From assembly GCA_024103355.1 (NCBI GenBank), contig JAGFIU010000038.1, positions 1-35,897 on the forward strand: DNA of 35,897 bases. Direction: 5' to 3'. Every line of letters starts with the position of its first letter. Position 1 is the first letter of the stretch. Source of the stretch: Bacteroidota bacterium (GTDB lineage Bacteria; Bacteroidota; Bacteroidia; NS11-12g; UBA955). The notes under the pieces are model-generated. The model saw nothing but the letters and a program-made list of their open reading frames with translations. It ran no database searches and had not been told where the DNA came from. Positions 1-7,371 of this stretch are shown here, one piece after another. The position numbers and the translations under genes are program-made.

Positions 1-410
1 TTTTCAGAAGAAAGATTGACCCATAATTGAACCATTTGAAGATTACCTCCTTCTTTGCTGAACGTCTCTTCATGAAACTCTTTATGCAGAATCCCTGAAC
101 CGGCCGTCATCCATTGCACATCACCTTCACCAATGACCCCGCCACCGCCTGAATTGTCATGGTGTCTGATTCTTCCTTTGTAAGCAATTGTAACTGTTTC
201 AAATCCTTTGTGCGGATGAACATCTACTCCCAAAGGGGTTTCAGATGGTGGAAAATAAAAATCGGAGTTATAATCCAATACAAGAAAAGGATCCATGCGT
301 TGCATATCAAGTCTAAATCCACTTGGAATAAAATTGTGGACTCTAAAACCGTCTCCGACAAAGTGTGGTTCACGTGGCGCTACAATGATTTCTATACTTC
401 TGTGTTTCAT
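1..410 (-). CDS. Pirin family protein (3' end cut off by the window)
   Basis: The reverse strand from the ATG at 408-410 encodes about 136 residues of a pirin N-terminal cupin. It contains the family's RMDPF and PHPHKGFETVTI-like stretches (here DVHPHKGFETV), followed by GEGDVQWMTAGSGILH. The His residues in HPHKGFE and the later HxE are the usual metal ligands. Pirins are cytoplasmic bicupins; some are quercetin dioxygenases and others act as redox-linked regulators, so the exact role here is open. The reading frame runs off the left edge, so the second cupin cannot be seen. It lies 77 nt downstream of yceI in the same direction, with a terminator hairpin in the gap. That suggests partly independent expression. 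Confidence 0.93.
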   Translation of the reverse strand, partial: MKHRSIEIIVAPREPHFVGDGFRVHNFIPSGFRLDMQRMDPFLVLDYNSDFYFPPSETPLGVDVHPHKGFETVTIAYKGRIRHHDNSGGGGVIGEGDVQWMTAGSGILHKEFHEETFSKEGGNLQMVQLWVNLSSE

Positions 411-425
411 TAAGATTTTTTATAA

Positions 426-454
426 AAAACGGGCGCAAGATAAGCACCCGTTTT
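426..454 (-). terminator. Rho-independent terminator after the yceI-like gene
   Basis: On the minus strand AAAACGGGTGC pairs with GCGCCCGTTTT: an 11-bp stem with one G-T pair, a 7-nt loop, and a following T run. It sits between the yceI stop and the pirin ATG, only 15 nt before the latter. The loop and its flank hold TTATCTTGC, a poor copy of the -7 promoter element, which might serve pirin. Confidence 0.8.
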
Positions 455-487
455 GGTAATTTATTATTGTGTTATGATAATATACGT

Positions 488-1030
488 TTACGCCTTAACA
501 ATCTCAGCATCAATATTCAATTTTACTTCATCACTTACAACCATTCCTCCGGCTTCCAAAGCAGCACTCCAATTAAGACCAAAGTCTTTTCTGTTAATTT
601 TTCCGCTCAAAGTAAATCCGGCTCTCTCTTTTCCGTAAGGATCATTAACAATGCCTCCAAACTCTGCATCAAGAATTACTTCTTTCTGAATACCTCTGAT
701 AGTTAAATTACCAATGATTTTGTAATTCTCCTCACTGATTTTGTTGATTTGTGTGCTCTCAAAATGAAGATGAGTGTGATTTGCTGCATCAAAAAAATCT
801 GCGCTTCTTAGGTGATTATCTCTTTGCTCATTATCCGTAAATACTGAATTGGCTTCAATATCAACTTTTACTTGCGCGGTTGAAAAATCATTTCCTTGAG
901 TGATTACATCCACTTTGAAGTTTTGAAATTTACCTTTTACATTGCTCACAACCATGTGACGAACTCTAAATCCGATTTCACTGTGAACAGGGTCAATAGA
1001 CCATTTTGATTGAATTGCTGTATTGCTCAT
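488..1030 (-). CDS. YceI family protein
   Basis: 180 residues matching the YceI lipocalin-like family. The N-terminus KWSIDPVHSEIGFRVRHM and the later LRSADFFDAANHTHLHF segment are characteristic, as is the C-terminal DFGLNWSAALEAGGMVVSDEVKLNID. Family members bind polyisoprenoids or similar amphiphiles in a beta-barrel; some are periplasmic and induced by stress or high pH. No signal peptide is visible, so this one looks cytoplasmic, as is common for short Bacteroidota YceI proteins. It lies 87 nt downstream of a Crp/Fnr regulator gene. The intervening region contains a -7 element and a small palindrome, and the gene ends in a strong terminator. The substrate cannot be told from sequence. 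Confidence 0.92.
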   Translation of the reverse strand: MSNTAIQSKWSIDPVHSEIGFRVRHMVVSNVKGKFQNFKVDVITQGNDFSTAQVKVDIEANSVFTDNEQRDNHLRSADFFDAANHTHLHFESTQINKISEENYKIIGNLTIRGIQKEVILDAEFGGIVNDPYGKERAGFTLSGKINRKDFGLNWSAALEAGGMVVSDEVKLNIDAEIVKA

Positions 1031-1064
1031 AATTTTAAAATATTTGATTATTAAATAACTGCTG

Positions 1065-1072
1065 CAAAGCTA
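1065..1072 (-). promoter_or_regulatory. Promoter -7 element for the yceI-like gene
   Basis: TAGCTTTG followed by C on the minus strand, matching the Bacteroidota -7 consensus TAnnTTTG, 34 nt before the ATG. No clear -33 TTG is seen at the right spacing. Confidence 0.65.
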
Positions 1073-1090
1073 TGAGCATAAAAATCCATG

Positions 1091-1102
1091 TACATTGATG
1101 TA
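1091..1102. promoter_or_regulatory. Candidate operator palindrome upstream of yceI
   Basis: TACAT-TG-ATGTA is an inverted repeat lying 18 nt upstream of the yceI -7 element, so it covers the expected -33 region. It lies between the Crp/Fnr regulator gene and yceI. Binding by that regulator is an inference from position; the site is not the FNR consensus TTGATN4ATCAA. Confidence 0.35.
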
Positions 1103-1117
1103 TGTTAAGAAATCAAA

Positions 1118-1702
1118 TCAACCTTTATTTTCGGTTAATTCTTTTCTGACCCTACTCAGACTTTCGGGAGTTATTCCTAAATAAGAAGCAATCATCCACT
1201 GGGGTACACGCTGAATAATATTAGGATAGAGACTCATAAATTCAAGATAACGGCTTTGAGCATCTGCGCCAATAAGCATATTAACTCTGTTGTGGAGGTG
1301 TCTTATATGATTCTGCAAGAGATATTCATTATAGGTTCTGAATTCCGGGCTGATAGAAATGGCTGTGTCTATATAATGATTGTCTAAAACGGCAAGTTCT
1401 GAGTCTTCGATGGCATCAATAAAATATTCGGAAGGTTTTCCAAAATAAATACTGCTTCGGTCGCTCACAAACCAAGTCTCGGGTGCAAACTGTATAATAT
1501 GTTCTTTCCCTTTACTATCAATGGAGTATAATCTTAGTAAACCGGATTCTACAAAAAATGTTTGCTTACATACTTCGCCTTTCATCAATACAAAAGTCCC
1601 TTTCTTTACTACTCTGTTACTCAAATAAGAAGAACAAAGTTGTTCCAAATGCTCAGAACGCACTAACGCCTTATCTCTAAGATAGTCATGGAAATTACTC
1701 AT
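1118..1702 (-). CDS. Crp/Fnr family transcriptional regulator
   Basis: 194 residues with a cyclic-nucleotide-binding-type beta-roll at about 15-115 (LMKGEVCKQTFFVESGLLRLYSI resembles the family's G..A..L..I.SG..R pattern). A dimer helix follows, and a short C-terminal HTH contains PQWMIASYLGITPESLSRVRKEL. There is no Cys cluster for an iron-sulphur centre as in FNR, and the Arg and Ser of the classic cAMP pocket are not obvious, so the ligand is unknown. It starts 34 nt after the patatin stop and could share its transcript. Downstream are yceI and pirin, and local control of these genes is plausible. This compact type, with its HTH near the very C-terminus, is abundant in Bacteroidota. Confidence 0.9.
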   Translation of the reverse strand: MSNFHDYLRDKALVRSEHLEQLCSSYLSNRVVKKGTFVLMKGEVCKQTFFVESGLLRLYSIDSKGKEHIIQFAPETWFVSDRSSIYFGKPSEYFIDAIEDSELAVLDNHYIDTAISISPEFRTYNEYLLQNHIRHLHNRVNMLIGADAQSRYLEFMSLYPNIIQRVPQWMIASYLGITPESLSRVRKELTENKG

Positions 1703-1736
1703 TTATTTAGTTATTCATAAAACAATAACAGCCAAT

Positions 1737-2870
1737 CTAAATAGGATTGTTGTTCAGTGAAATAGGTTTTACCTCGATCAATTTTTTGATAAACTCATCC
1801 AATGAATGTTCGTTATCTTTCTGAATATTAGCCTCCTTAATGGTTTCTTGCCCGGCAATAAGAAGATTGCGAATATTTTCTTTTGATGCATCCGCCATGT
1901 CAGAATTGTACAGAGGTTTACCATTTCCTTCCAAACTGCGAAGATGTTTTGGTACATCTACTCTTTTGTAATTCTTCTTATTTTCTCCGTCTAAAGTATC
2001 AAAAAGCAACCCAACTTGGTAGGTAACAGTATCAAGACCGCCATCCATCATAATATCCGGAATAGTTTTAGCCCAATTAAGCGCACCCCAATTTCCTGCA
2101 CGTTGGAAGTTCTTTAAATCCATTTTTTGTGAACCGGTGCCGATAGAAAGAATGAGCATATCTTTTGCACTTGGTCTGTTTATTCCGATATTTTCAAAAT
2201 TAGTAGTTCTCGCTTCAGCATAAGCACACATAGTTGGGTTGTTGGCAAACACACCCCCGTCAATATTAACCATTTGGGAATTATTACCAAAATTTCTAAT
2301 AATAGCAGGTGGAAAATAGGTTGGTGCAGCAGAAGTAGAACGAGCAACATCTCGCACCATAAATTTGCGATCTTCCCTATGCTTTTCTTCTTCGCGGCTA
2401 TTAAAGAAAAAGGATTTTTGGGATTGCATGTCGTATGTAGTGATAATCAATCGCCCCAGGAGTTGATCAAACATAATGTCGCCAAACTTATCTTTAAAAA
2501 TACTCTCTATGTTTTCAGGTTTAAACTGTGTGGCATTGAGCAGTTGTCTAAGTCCAAACCAATCATTTTTTTTGGATTGATTAAAAATTGCTTCCCCTTT
2601 TTCTGAGTATAGCTTAAGAGCTTCTGAAGCAGGATATTTTGAACTTGAATTTCCAGGCTCAAATCTTTTTGGGTTTGGCATTAGATAAAAACACCCCAAA
2701 ATACCTCCGGTACTTGTGCCTACTATCATGTCAAAATAATCAGCAATTCTCGCATTGGGATTATTGCTGAATTCGGCCAATTTCTTCTCTACATATTCTA
2801 AAACAGAAGCCGGAATAATACCTCTGATTCCGCCTCCGTCAAGACATAATATGCGTACTTTGTTTTCCAT
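1737..2870 (-). CDS. Patatin-like phospholipase / acyl hydrolase
   Basis: 377 residues beginning VRILCLDGGGIRG, the patatin oxyanion-hole glycine loop. The nucleophile elbow is GTSTGG (Ser at about 53), and the second catalytic motif DGGVFANNP supplies the Asp of the Ser-Asp dyad. The DVARSTSAAPTYFPPA stretch is also typical of CapV/FabD-lysophospholipase-like patatins. No signal peptide or membrane segment is seen, so it is probably cytosolic and acts on membrane phospholipids or acyl chains. Some patatins (CapV) are effectors of CBASS antiphage systems, but no cyclase, Cap2/3 or HORMA gene lies beside it. A stand-alone lipase is therefore the safer reading. It is first in a line of four co-directional genes. 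Confidence 0.93.
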   Translation of the reverse strand: MENKVRILCLDGGGIRGIIPASVLEYVEKKLAEFSNNPNARIADYFDMIVGTSTGGILGCFYLMPNPKRFEPGNSSSKYPASEALKLYSEKGEAIFNQSKKNDWFGLRQLLNATQFKPENIESIFKDKFGDIMFDQLLGRLIITTYDMQSQKSFFFNSREEEKHREDRKFMVRDVARSTSAAPTYFPPAIIRNFGNNSQMVNIDGGVFANNPTMCAYAEARTTNFENIGINRPSAKDMLILSIGTGSQKMDLKNFQRAGNWGALNWAKTIPDIMMDGGLDTVTYQVGLLFDTLDGENKKNYKRVDVPKHLRSLEGNGKPLYNSDMADASKENIRNLLIAGQETIKEANIQKDNEHSLDEFIKKLIEVKPISLNNNPI

Positions 2871-2897
2871 AATTTTCGTAGATTAAATATTTCTATG

Positions 2898-2905
2898 CAA
2901 GAGTA
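2898..2905 (-). promoter_or_regulatory. Possible -7 element for the patatin gene
   Basis: TACTCTTG followed by C on the minus strand, 27 nt before the ATG. One base departs from TAnnTTTG, so this is a weaker match. Confidence 0.35.
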
Positions 2906-2943
2906 ATGAATTATATTGGATTGAAACAGAAATTGAATAAAAT

Positions 2944-2973
2944 AAAAAAGCCCCGCTTTAATGCAGGGCTTTT
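2944..2973 (-). terminator. Terminator of tRNA-Phe
   Basis: On the minus strand AAAAGCCC and GGGCTTTT form an 8-bp stem around a 12-nt loop, continuing into a T run. It begins a few bases after the tRNA CCA end. Confidence 0.85.
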
Positions 2974-2977
2974 GAAG

Positions 2978-3053
2978 TGGTGGTACCAACTGGAATCGAA
3001 CCAGTGACACAAGGATTTTCAGTCCTTTGCTCTACCAACTGAGCTATGGTACC
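2978..3053 (-). tRNA. tRNA-Phe (anticodon GAA)
   Basis: A complete 76-nt cloverleaf on the minus strand with genomically encoded CCA (2978-2980). The acceptor GGTACCA pairs with TGGTACC. The D arm is GCTC/GAGC and the T arm ACTGG/CCAGT has a TTCGATT loop. The anticodon stem AAGGA/TCCTT carries the loop CTGAAAA, giving anticodon GAA (bases 3018-3020). The A37 context UGAAAA fits a substrate for MiaA/MiaB modification, and miaB lies at the far end of this window. The gene stands alone, with its own promoter element and terminator; no integrase or attachment-site duplication is visible beside it. Confidence 0.97.
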
Positions 3054-3071
3054 GGTTGGTTTGAGAGGGTG

Positions 3072-3079
3072 CAAAAATA
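3072..3079 (-). promoter_or_regulatory. Promoter -7 element for tRNA-Phe
   Basis: TATTTTTG followed by C on the minus strand, 18 nt before the mature tRNA 5' end. This leaves a short leader for RNase P to remove. Confidence 0.6.
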
Positions 3080-3099
3080 GCTTTTTCTCAAAAAGAAAA

Positions 3100-3121
3100 A
3101 AATCTTTCTTTAAAAAGATTT
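3100..3121 (-). terminator. Weak AT-rich terminator overlapping the pdhB stop
   Basis: On the minus strand AAATCTTT pairs with AAAGATTT around a 6-nt loop and is followed by further T residues. The left arm overlaps the stop codon at 3120-3122. The stem is almost all A-T, so efficiency is doubtful. Confidence 0.45.
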
Positions 3122-4100
3122 AGCCTTTATAAGTAACCTGATTAACAGCCTCAATAATACGTTTGACATTAGGTAAATATGCATCTACCAATGTAGCAGC
3201 GTAAGGTAGTGGAACATCATGGCTTGTTACCCTAACAATAGGTGCATCAAGATAATCAAAAGCTTTTCGCTGAACCATATAGGCTACTTCGCTCGAAATT
3301 GAAGCAAGTGGCCATGCCTCTTCTACGATTACCAAACGGTTTGTCTTTTTGATAGATTCAATTACAGTATCATAATCAATCGGACGAACGGTTCTGAGAT
3401 CAATAAGTTCAACTTCTACACCGCTTTTTGCTAATTCATTGGCAGCATCTTGTGCAACGTGCATCATTTTGCCAAATGACACCACAGTTACATCAGAACC
3501 TTCTTTTGCAATATTGGCTTTGCCAATTTCTATTAAATATTCTTCTTCGGGAACATCCCATTTCATCCCGTACATCTGTTCAGATTCCATAAAAACAACA
3601 GGATTGTCGTCTCTAATCGCGGATTTTAGTAATCCTTTAGCATCATAAGGATTGGACGGGACTATTACTTTTAGTCCTGCTGTATTTGCATACCAATTTT
3701 CAAAGGCATTTGAGTGCTGTGCTCCTAATTGCCCGGCAGAAGCAGTAGGACCTCTAAACACAATAGGGCAGAAAAATTCTCCTCCGCTCATACTGTGCAT
3801 TTTGGCTGCTGAATTTATAATTTGGTCAATAGCTACCAATGAAAAATTAAAGGTCATAAATTCTACTATGGGGCGTAATCCCGCCATTGATGCTCCGATT
3901 GAGATTCCGGTAAAACCCAATTCGGCTATTGGAGTGTCTATTACTCTTTTTGCCCCAAATTCATCAAGCATTCCTTGACTTACTTTGTAGGCTCCATTGT
4001 ATTCTGCAACCTCTTCTCCAATAAGAAATATATTCTCATCTCTTCTCATTTCTTCGCTCATTGCTTCTCTTAAGGCTTCTCTAAATTGGATTTGTCTCAT
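3120..4100 (-). CDS. pdhB: Pyruvate dehydrogenase E1 component, beta subunit
   Basis: 326 residues from the internal ATG at 4098-4100 (MRQIQFREALREAM). An in-frame upstream ATG would start inside the -7 element region, so the inner start is preferred. The protein matches the transketolase-like beta chain of the 2-oxoacid dehydrogenase E1: a pyrimidine-binding domain (EVAEYNGAYKVSQGM, IDTPIAELGFTGISIGASM, FNFSLVAIDQIINSAAKMH) and a C-terminal transketolase domain (VEEAWPLASISSEVA). With the alpha chain, which is not in this window, it decarboxylates pyruvate with thiamine diphosphate and passes the acetyl group to lipoyl-E2. Branched-chain E1 beta is a close relative, but length and motifs favour pyruvate. 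lipB, about 1.4 kb away, makes the lipoyl cofactor of this complex. Confidence 0.93.
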   Translation of the reverse strand: MRQIQFREALREAMSEEMRRDENIFLIGEEVAEYNGAYKVSQGMLDEFGAKRVIDTPIAELGFTGISIGASMAGLRPIVEFMTFNFSLVAIDQIINSAAKMHSMSGGEFFCPIVFRGPTASAGQLGAQHSNAFENWYANTAGLKVIVPSNPYDAKGLLKSAIRDDNPVVFMESEQMYGMKWDVPEEEYLIEIGKANIAKEGSDVTVVSFGKMMHVAQDAANELAKSGVEVELIDLRTVRPIDYDTVIESIKKTNRLVIVEEAWPLASISSEVAYMVQRKAFDYLDAPIVRVTSHDVPLPYAATLVDAYLPNVKRIIEAVNQVTYKG

Positions 4101-4121
4101 TTCTATTTTTTTTTGGTTGGG

Positions 4122-4129
4122 CAAAAGTA
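4122..4129 (-). promoter_or_regulatory. Promoter -7 element for pdhB
   Basis: TACTTTTG followed by C on the minus strand, 21 nt before the ATG chosen for pdhB. Its position supports that start over the one 33 nt further upstream. Confidence 0.65.
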
Positions 4130-4223
4130 GCAATTATTCTGTTTTTGTTTGGAGATTTTTTGAGCTGTTTGATTTTCAAATGAACATTGGTTATGAAATG
4201 TATAAAATTTAAGCTGAAAGATT

Positions 4224-5456
4224 TTATTCATAACGCAAAGCATCTATGGGATTGAGTTTTGCAGCTTTGCGTGCAGGATAAACTCCTGCGATCAAACCGA
4301 CAATAATACAGATAGCCAAAGCTAATATAATCCATGCCCACGGAATGATAAAACCGGTTGACATCATGATTCCTACTATATTTCCTATTGTAATTCCTAA
4401 AACAATCCCGACTAATCCTCCAATTAAACATATAATAATAGCTTCGGTCAAAAATTGGGACATTATTGTTCTTCGTCTTGCCCCCAAAGCGATTCTTGTA
4501 CCTATTTCTCTTGTTCTTTCAGAAACAGAAACCAGCATTATATTCATCAAACCAATAGCAGCTCCTATAAGTGTTATTAATGAAATAATGGTTGCTGAGA
4601 AAGTCAGTGCCTTTAGATTTTGCAATAGGCTTTCAGTTGCCGAATTGCTCTTTGATATTTCAAAATTGTCGTCCTCTCCCGGATGTAACTTGCGAATTTG
4701 TCTCAAAGTAATTCGTGCTTCTTCAATTGCAGGTTCCATCAATGCTCCGTTTGAAACTCCAACCATTATAACATAGTTTGTGTTGCTACTCAGGTACAAT
4801 GAACGGGCGCGATTGATTGGGATATACATAATCCTGTCTTCTCCGCCAAATCCCATACTGCCGCCCTTTTTTTCCAATATGCCGATAACCTTGAATTTTA
4901 TACTACCGTAACTGATAGTGCTATCGATAGCATTTCCATTTGGAAATAGGGCAGATGCAATGTCATAACCAATGATTGCAACCGGACTGCCTTCTGAAAT
5001 CTCAAATGAAGAAAAATTTCGTCCTTTCTTTATGTCAGAGCCGGAGAGTGAAATATAGTCTTCGTCAATAGCCAATATGCGATTATTAGGATTTGTTTTT
5101 GCATAGTTTGATTTGATAACCCCTTGGAAGTTAATAAATGCAGAAATTGCTACTCGCGAAGGGAAGATAAATTTGTTTTTAAATAATTGAGTCTGTTGGT
5201 ATTTGATTGTTTCATATTTGACTTGTTTACTTGTTCCAAAAACTTCCATTTTACCGCTTCTCTCTCTAATACTAAAGGTATTTGCTCCCATTCTTGAGAA
5301 ATTTTTATTAATGGCAATTTCTAATCCCTCAATTGCAGTTAGCATTCCGACCAAAGCAGTTATGCCGATGGCAATAATAGCCGCAGTAATAATAGTTCGC
5401 AGCAAAGTACCTCTTATTGAGTTAATGGCAATTTTAATGTTTTCCGATAGTCTCAC
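4224..5456 (-). CDS. MacB/FtsX-type ABC transporter permease
   Basis: About 410 residues. A membrane segment lies near the N-terminus ([19 protein letters not shown]), followed by a large MacB periplasmic core domain. Three C-terminal membrane segments start at [19 protein letters not shown], and the family ending [18 protein letters not shown] closes the protein. Such permeases pair with an ATPase to move lipoproteins, peptides or drugs, or act mechanically; no ATPase gene is adjacent. There is no suitable ATG. The open frame continues upstream into lipB on the other strand, and a TTG at 5466-5468 lies within the -7 element TACTTTTG. The GTG at 5454-5456, 10 nt downstream, is therefore the best start. 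That choice is an inference from promoter position and usual family length. Confidence 0.88.
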   Translation of the reverse strand: MRLSENIKIAINSIRGTLLRTIITAAIIAIGITALVGMLTAIEGLEIAINKNFSRMGANTFSIRERSGKMEVFGTSKQVKYETIKYQQTQLFKNKFIFPSRVAISAFINFQGVIKSNYAKTNPNNRILAIDEDYISLSGSDIKKGRNFSSFEISEGSPVAIIGYDIASALFPNGNAIDSTISYGSIKFKVIGILEKKGGSMGFGGEDRIMYIPINRARSLYLSSNTNYVIMVGVSNGALMEPAIEEARITLRQIRKLHPGEDDNFEISKSNSATESLLQNLKALTFSATIISLITLIGAAIGLMNIMLVSVSERTREIGTRIALGARRRTIMSQFLTEAIIICLIGGLVGIVLGITIGNIVGIMMSTGFIIPWAWIILALAICIIVGLIAGVYPARKAAKLNPIDALRYE

Positions 5457-5465
5457 TATAGTCTT

Positions 5466-5482
5466 CAAAAGTAGTAATTTTG
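5466..5482. promoter_or_regulatory. Abutting divergent -7 elements (ABC permease / lipB)
   Basis: Plus-strand CAAAAGTAGTAATTTTG contains TACTTTTG for the minus strand (5466-5473) and TAATTTTGC for the plus strand (5475-5482), one base apart. Each is placed immediately before a start codon: GTG 5456 on minus, ATG 5487 on plus. Neither has an evident -33 TTG. Confidence 0.6.
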
Positions 5483-5486
5483 CTGC

Positions 5487-6149
5487 ATGAATGTTTTTGA
5501 TTTTGAGGATTGGGGAATCATTGAATATGGCAAAGCCCGTAAGAAACAACTTGAAAGATTTGAGAAAAATATAGCTGATAAAATAGCCGGTAAATCAATT
5601 AATTCATGTCTCATCTTCTGTGAACACGAACCTGTAATCACTTTTGGTAAAAGCGCGAACAAAGAAAATATGCTTTTTAACCGGGAATGGCTGAATAAAC
5701 ATGGAGTTGCGGTATATGATACGGAAAGGGGCGGAGATGTTACTTTTCATGGTTATGAGCAGTTGGTTGCTTATCCGCATTTTGATATAGAAACAATGGG
5801 AAAGGGGGTGAGAGATTATATCAATTCAATAGAAGAGGTAATTATCAGAACGATAGCTCACTATGGTATTACAGGCATACGCTCCAAAGGGTTTACCGGT
5901 GTGTGGCTCGATGTTGATACACCCTTGGAAAGAAAGATAGCAGCAATTGGAGTAAAATGCAGCAGAGGAATAACTATGCATGGCTTGGCATTAAATGTCA
6001 ATACTGACCTGCATTTTTTTAACTTTATTGTACCTTGCGGGATTCAAGGTAAAGGGGTTACATCCATTGAAAAGGAACTTAATCACAAAGTTCCGATGGA
6101 CGATGTAAAATCAATAATGCGAAAAGAATTTGAGAAAGTTTTTGCTTAA
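5487..6149 (+). CDS. lipB: Octanoyl-[acyl-carrier-protein]-protein octanoyltransferase
   Basis: 220 residues of the LipB family. This enzyme transfers octanoyl from ACP to lipoyl domains of E2/GcvH proteins, the first step of lipoate synthesis. Visible motifs are [18 protein letters not shown], then [18 protein letters not shown] with the catalytic Lys157, and [14 protein letters not shown] with the catalytic Cys184. Length agrees with bacterial LipB. The ATG is only 4 nt after the -7 element TAATTTTG, so the mRNA is probably leaderless. It is convergent with queA: only 2 nt separate the two stop codons, and no terminator hairpin is visible. Function in the cytosol, serving pyruvate and 2-oxoglutarate dehydrogenases, follows from the family. 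Confidence 0.96.
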   Translation: MNVFDFEDWGIIEYGKARKKQLERFEKNIADKIAGKSINSCLIFCEHEPVITFGKSANKENMLFNREWLNKHGVAVYDTERGGDVTFHGYEQLVAYPHFDIETMGKGVRDYINSIEEVIIRTIAHYGITGIRSKGFTGVWLDVDTPLERKIAAIGVKCSRGITMHGLALNVNTDLHFFNFIVPCGIQGKGVTSIEKELNHKVPMDDVKSIMRKEFEKVFA

Positions 6150-6151
6150 AC

Positions 6152-7198
6152 TTATAGAATCAACATAGCATCGCCATAGCATAGGAAACGATAGTCTTTT
6201 TCCAAAGCTTCTTTATATGCTTTCATCATAAAATCATAACCTGCAAAAGCTGCAACAAGCATCAAATTGGTAGTACGCGGTGCATGGAAGTTCGTAATAA
6301 ATGCGTTGGCATTTGAAAAGTCATAAGGAGGGAAAATGAATTTACCGGTCCAGCCTTCAGAGGGATTTAAGGTTTTTGTAGAAGAAACAGAACTCTCTAA
6401 TGCCCTCAATACACTGGAACCGACAGCAAAAACACGTTTGCCCTTTTCCATTGTGTTGTTAACAAGTTTAGCAATCTCGGGAGAAATGATGTAGTTTTCA
6501 GAATCCATTTTGTGTTTGGTCAAATCTTCTACTTCAACTTCACGTGAAGAACCCATACCAAGATGTAGTGTCATTTTGCCAATATTTACACCCTTTATAT
6601 CCATGCGTATCAATAATTCTCTGCTGAAATGCAACCCGGCAGTCGGTGGTGCGATGGCGCCTTCTACTTCTGCAAATATGGTTTGATATCTTTCCATATC
6701 GATCGCTTCAGCAGGACGATTTAGATATCGAGGTATGGGTGTAAGACCTATTTTTTTTACTACTGAAATGAATTTTTCATTATCACCGTCAAAAATGAAA
6801 CGGATAGTCCTGCCTCTGGATGTTGTATTATCAATGACTTCGGCAACAAGGTCATCGTTCCCAAAATATAATTTATTTCCTACTCGTATTTTTCTTGCAG
6901 GCTCAACCAATACATCCCAATATTTAAGTTCAGGATTAAGTTCTCTCAAAAGGAAAATTTCTATCATTGCACCGGTCTTCTCTTTATTTCCATGCAAATG
7001 TGCGGGAAATACCTTAGTATTATTTAGAATAAGGCTATCACCTTCATTCACATAATTAAGGATTTCCTTAAATGTCTTGTGTTCAATGGATTGTGTTTGA
7101 CGATCAAGCACCATAAGTTTGCTTTCATCTCTATTTTCTATAGGAAATTTGGCAATCTTATTGTCAGGTAAATCGAATCTAAAATTTGATAATTTCAT
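6152..7198 (-). CDS. queA: S-adenosylmethionine:tRNA ribosyltransferase-isomerase
   Basis: 348 residues, the normal length for QueA. The enzyme moves the ribosyl part of SAM onto preQ1 at position 34 of tRNAs with GUN anticodons and forms epoxyqueuosine. Family motifs appear in order: [73 protein letters not shown], the FIFPPYDF block, [24 protein letters not shown] and [13 protein letters not shown]. The usual HxGxGTFxPV is [12 protein letters not shown] here, a modest variant. The ATG follows a good -7 element by 40 nt. A second, longer QueA-type gene lies at 26375; this one is closer to classical QueA in length and is the better candidate for the queuosine enzyme. Confidence 0.95.
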   Translation of the reverse strand: MKLSNFRFDLPDNKIAKFPIENRDESKLMVLDRQTQSIEHKTFKEILNYVNEGDSLILNNTKVFPAHLHGNKEKTGAMIEIFLLRELNPELKYWDVLVEPARKIRVGNKLYFGNDDLVAEVIDNTTSRGRTIRFIFDGDNEKFISVVKKIGLTPIPRYLNRPAEAIDMERYQTIFAEVEGAIAPPTAGLHFSRELLIRMDIKGVNIGKMTLHLGMGSSREVEVEDLTKHKMDSENYIISPEIAKLVNNTMEKGKRVFAVGSSVLRALESSVSSTKTLNPSEGWTGKFIFPPYDFSNANAFITNFHAPRTTNLMLVAAFAGYDFMMKAYKEALEKDYRFLCYGDAMLIL

Positions 7199-7238
7199 GC
7201 TTTTCTTTTTGAAATAAAGGTGAGTTTTTTGAGAGCTG

Positions 7239-7246
7239 CAAAAGTA
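7239..7246 (-). promoter_or_regulatory. Promoter -7 element for queA
   Basis: TACTTTTG followed by C on the minus strand, 40 nt upstream of the queA ATG. Confidence 0.65.
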
Positions 7247-7341
7247 TCATTTTTTCTATAACAATACTCAATATGACAAAAGACCGTTTCTTATGCAGCA
7301 AATCAACGTTATTCAGAATGATTAAACATGGTTAATTCAAC

Positions 7342-7349
7342 TATATTTG
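7342..7349 (+). promoter_or_regulatory. Promoter -7 element for lepB
   Basis: TATATTTG followed by C, 22 nt upstream of the lepB ATG, divergent from the queA promoter about 95 bp away. Confidence 0.65.
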
Positions 7350-7371
7350 CACCCTCACATAAAAAAATACT

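Noticed and set aside
1091-1120. FNR box TTGAT...ATCAA near yceI
   Set aside because: The half-sites are separated by 12 nt rather than 4, so it does not fit the FNR consensus.
1737-2870. Patatin as a CBASS (CapV) antiphage effector
   Set aside because: No cyclase, Cap2/Cap3, HORMA or TRIP13 gene lies nearby; the neighbours are a Crp/Fnr regulator, YceI and pirin.
2978-3053. tRNA-Phe as an integration site for a mobile element
   Set aside because: No integrase, no repeated tRNA 3' end and no change in gene content on either side.
4101-4133. Upstream ATG (4133) as the pdhB start
   Set aside because: It would place the -7 element at 4122-4129 inside the coding sequence and adds 11 residues not seen in the family.
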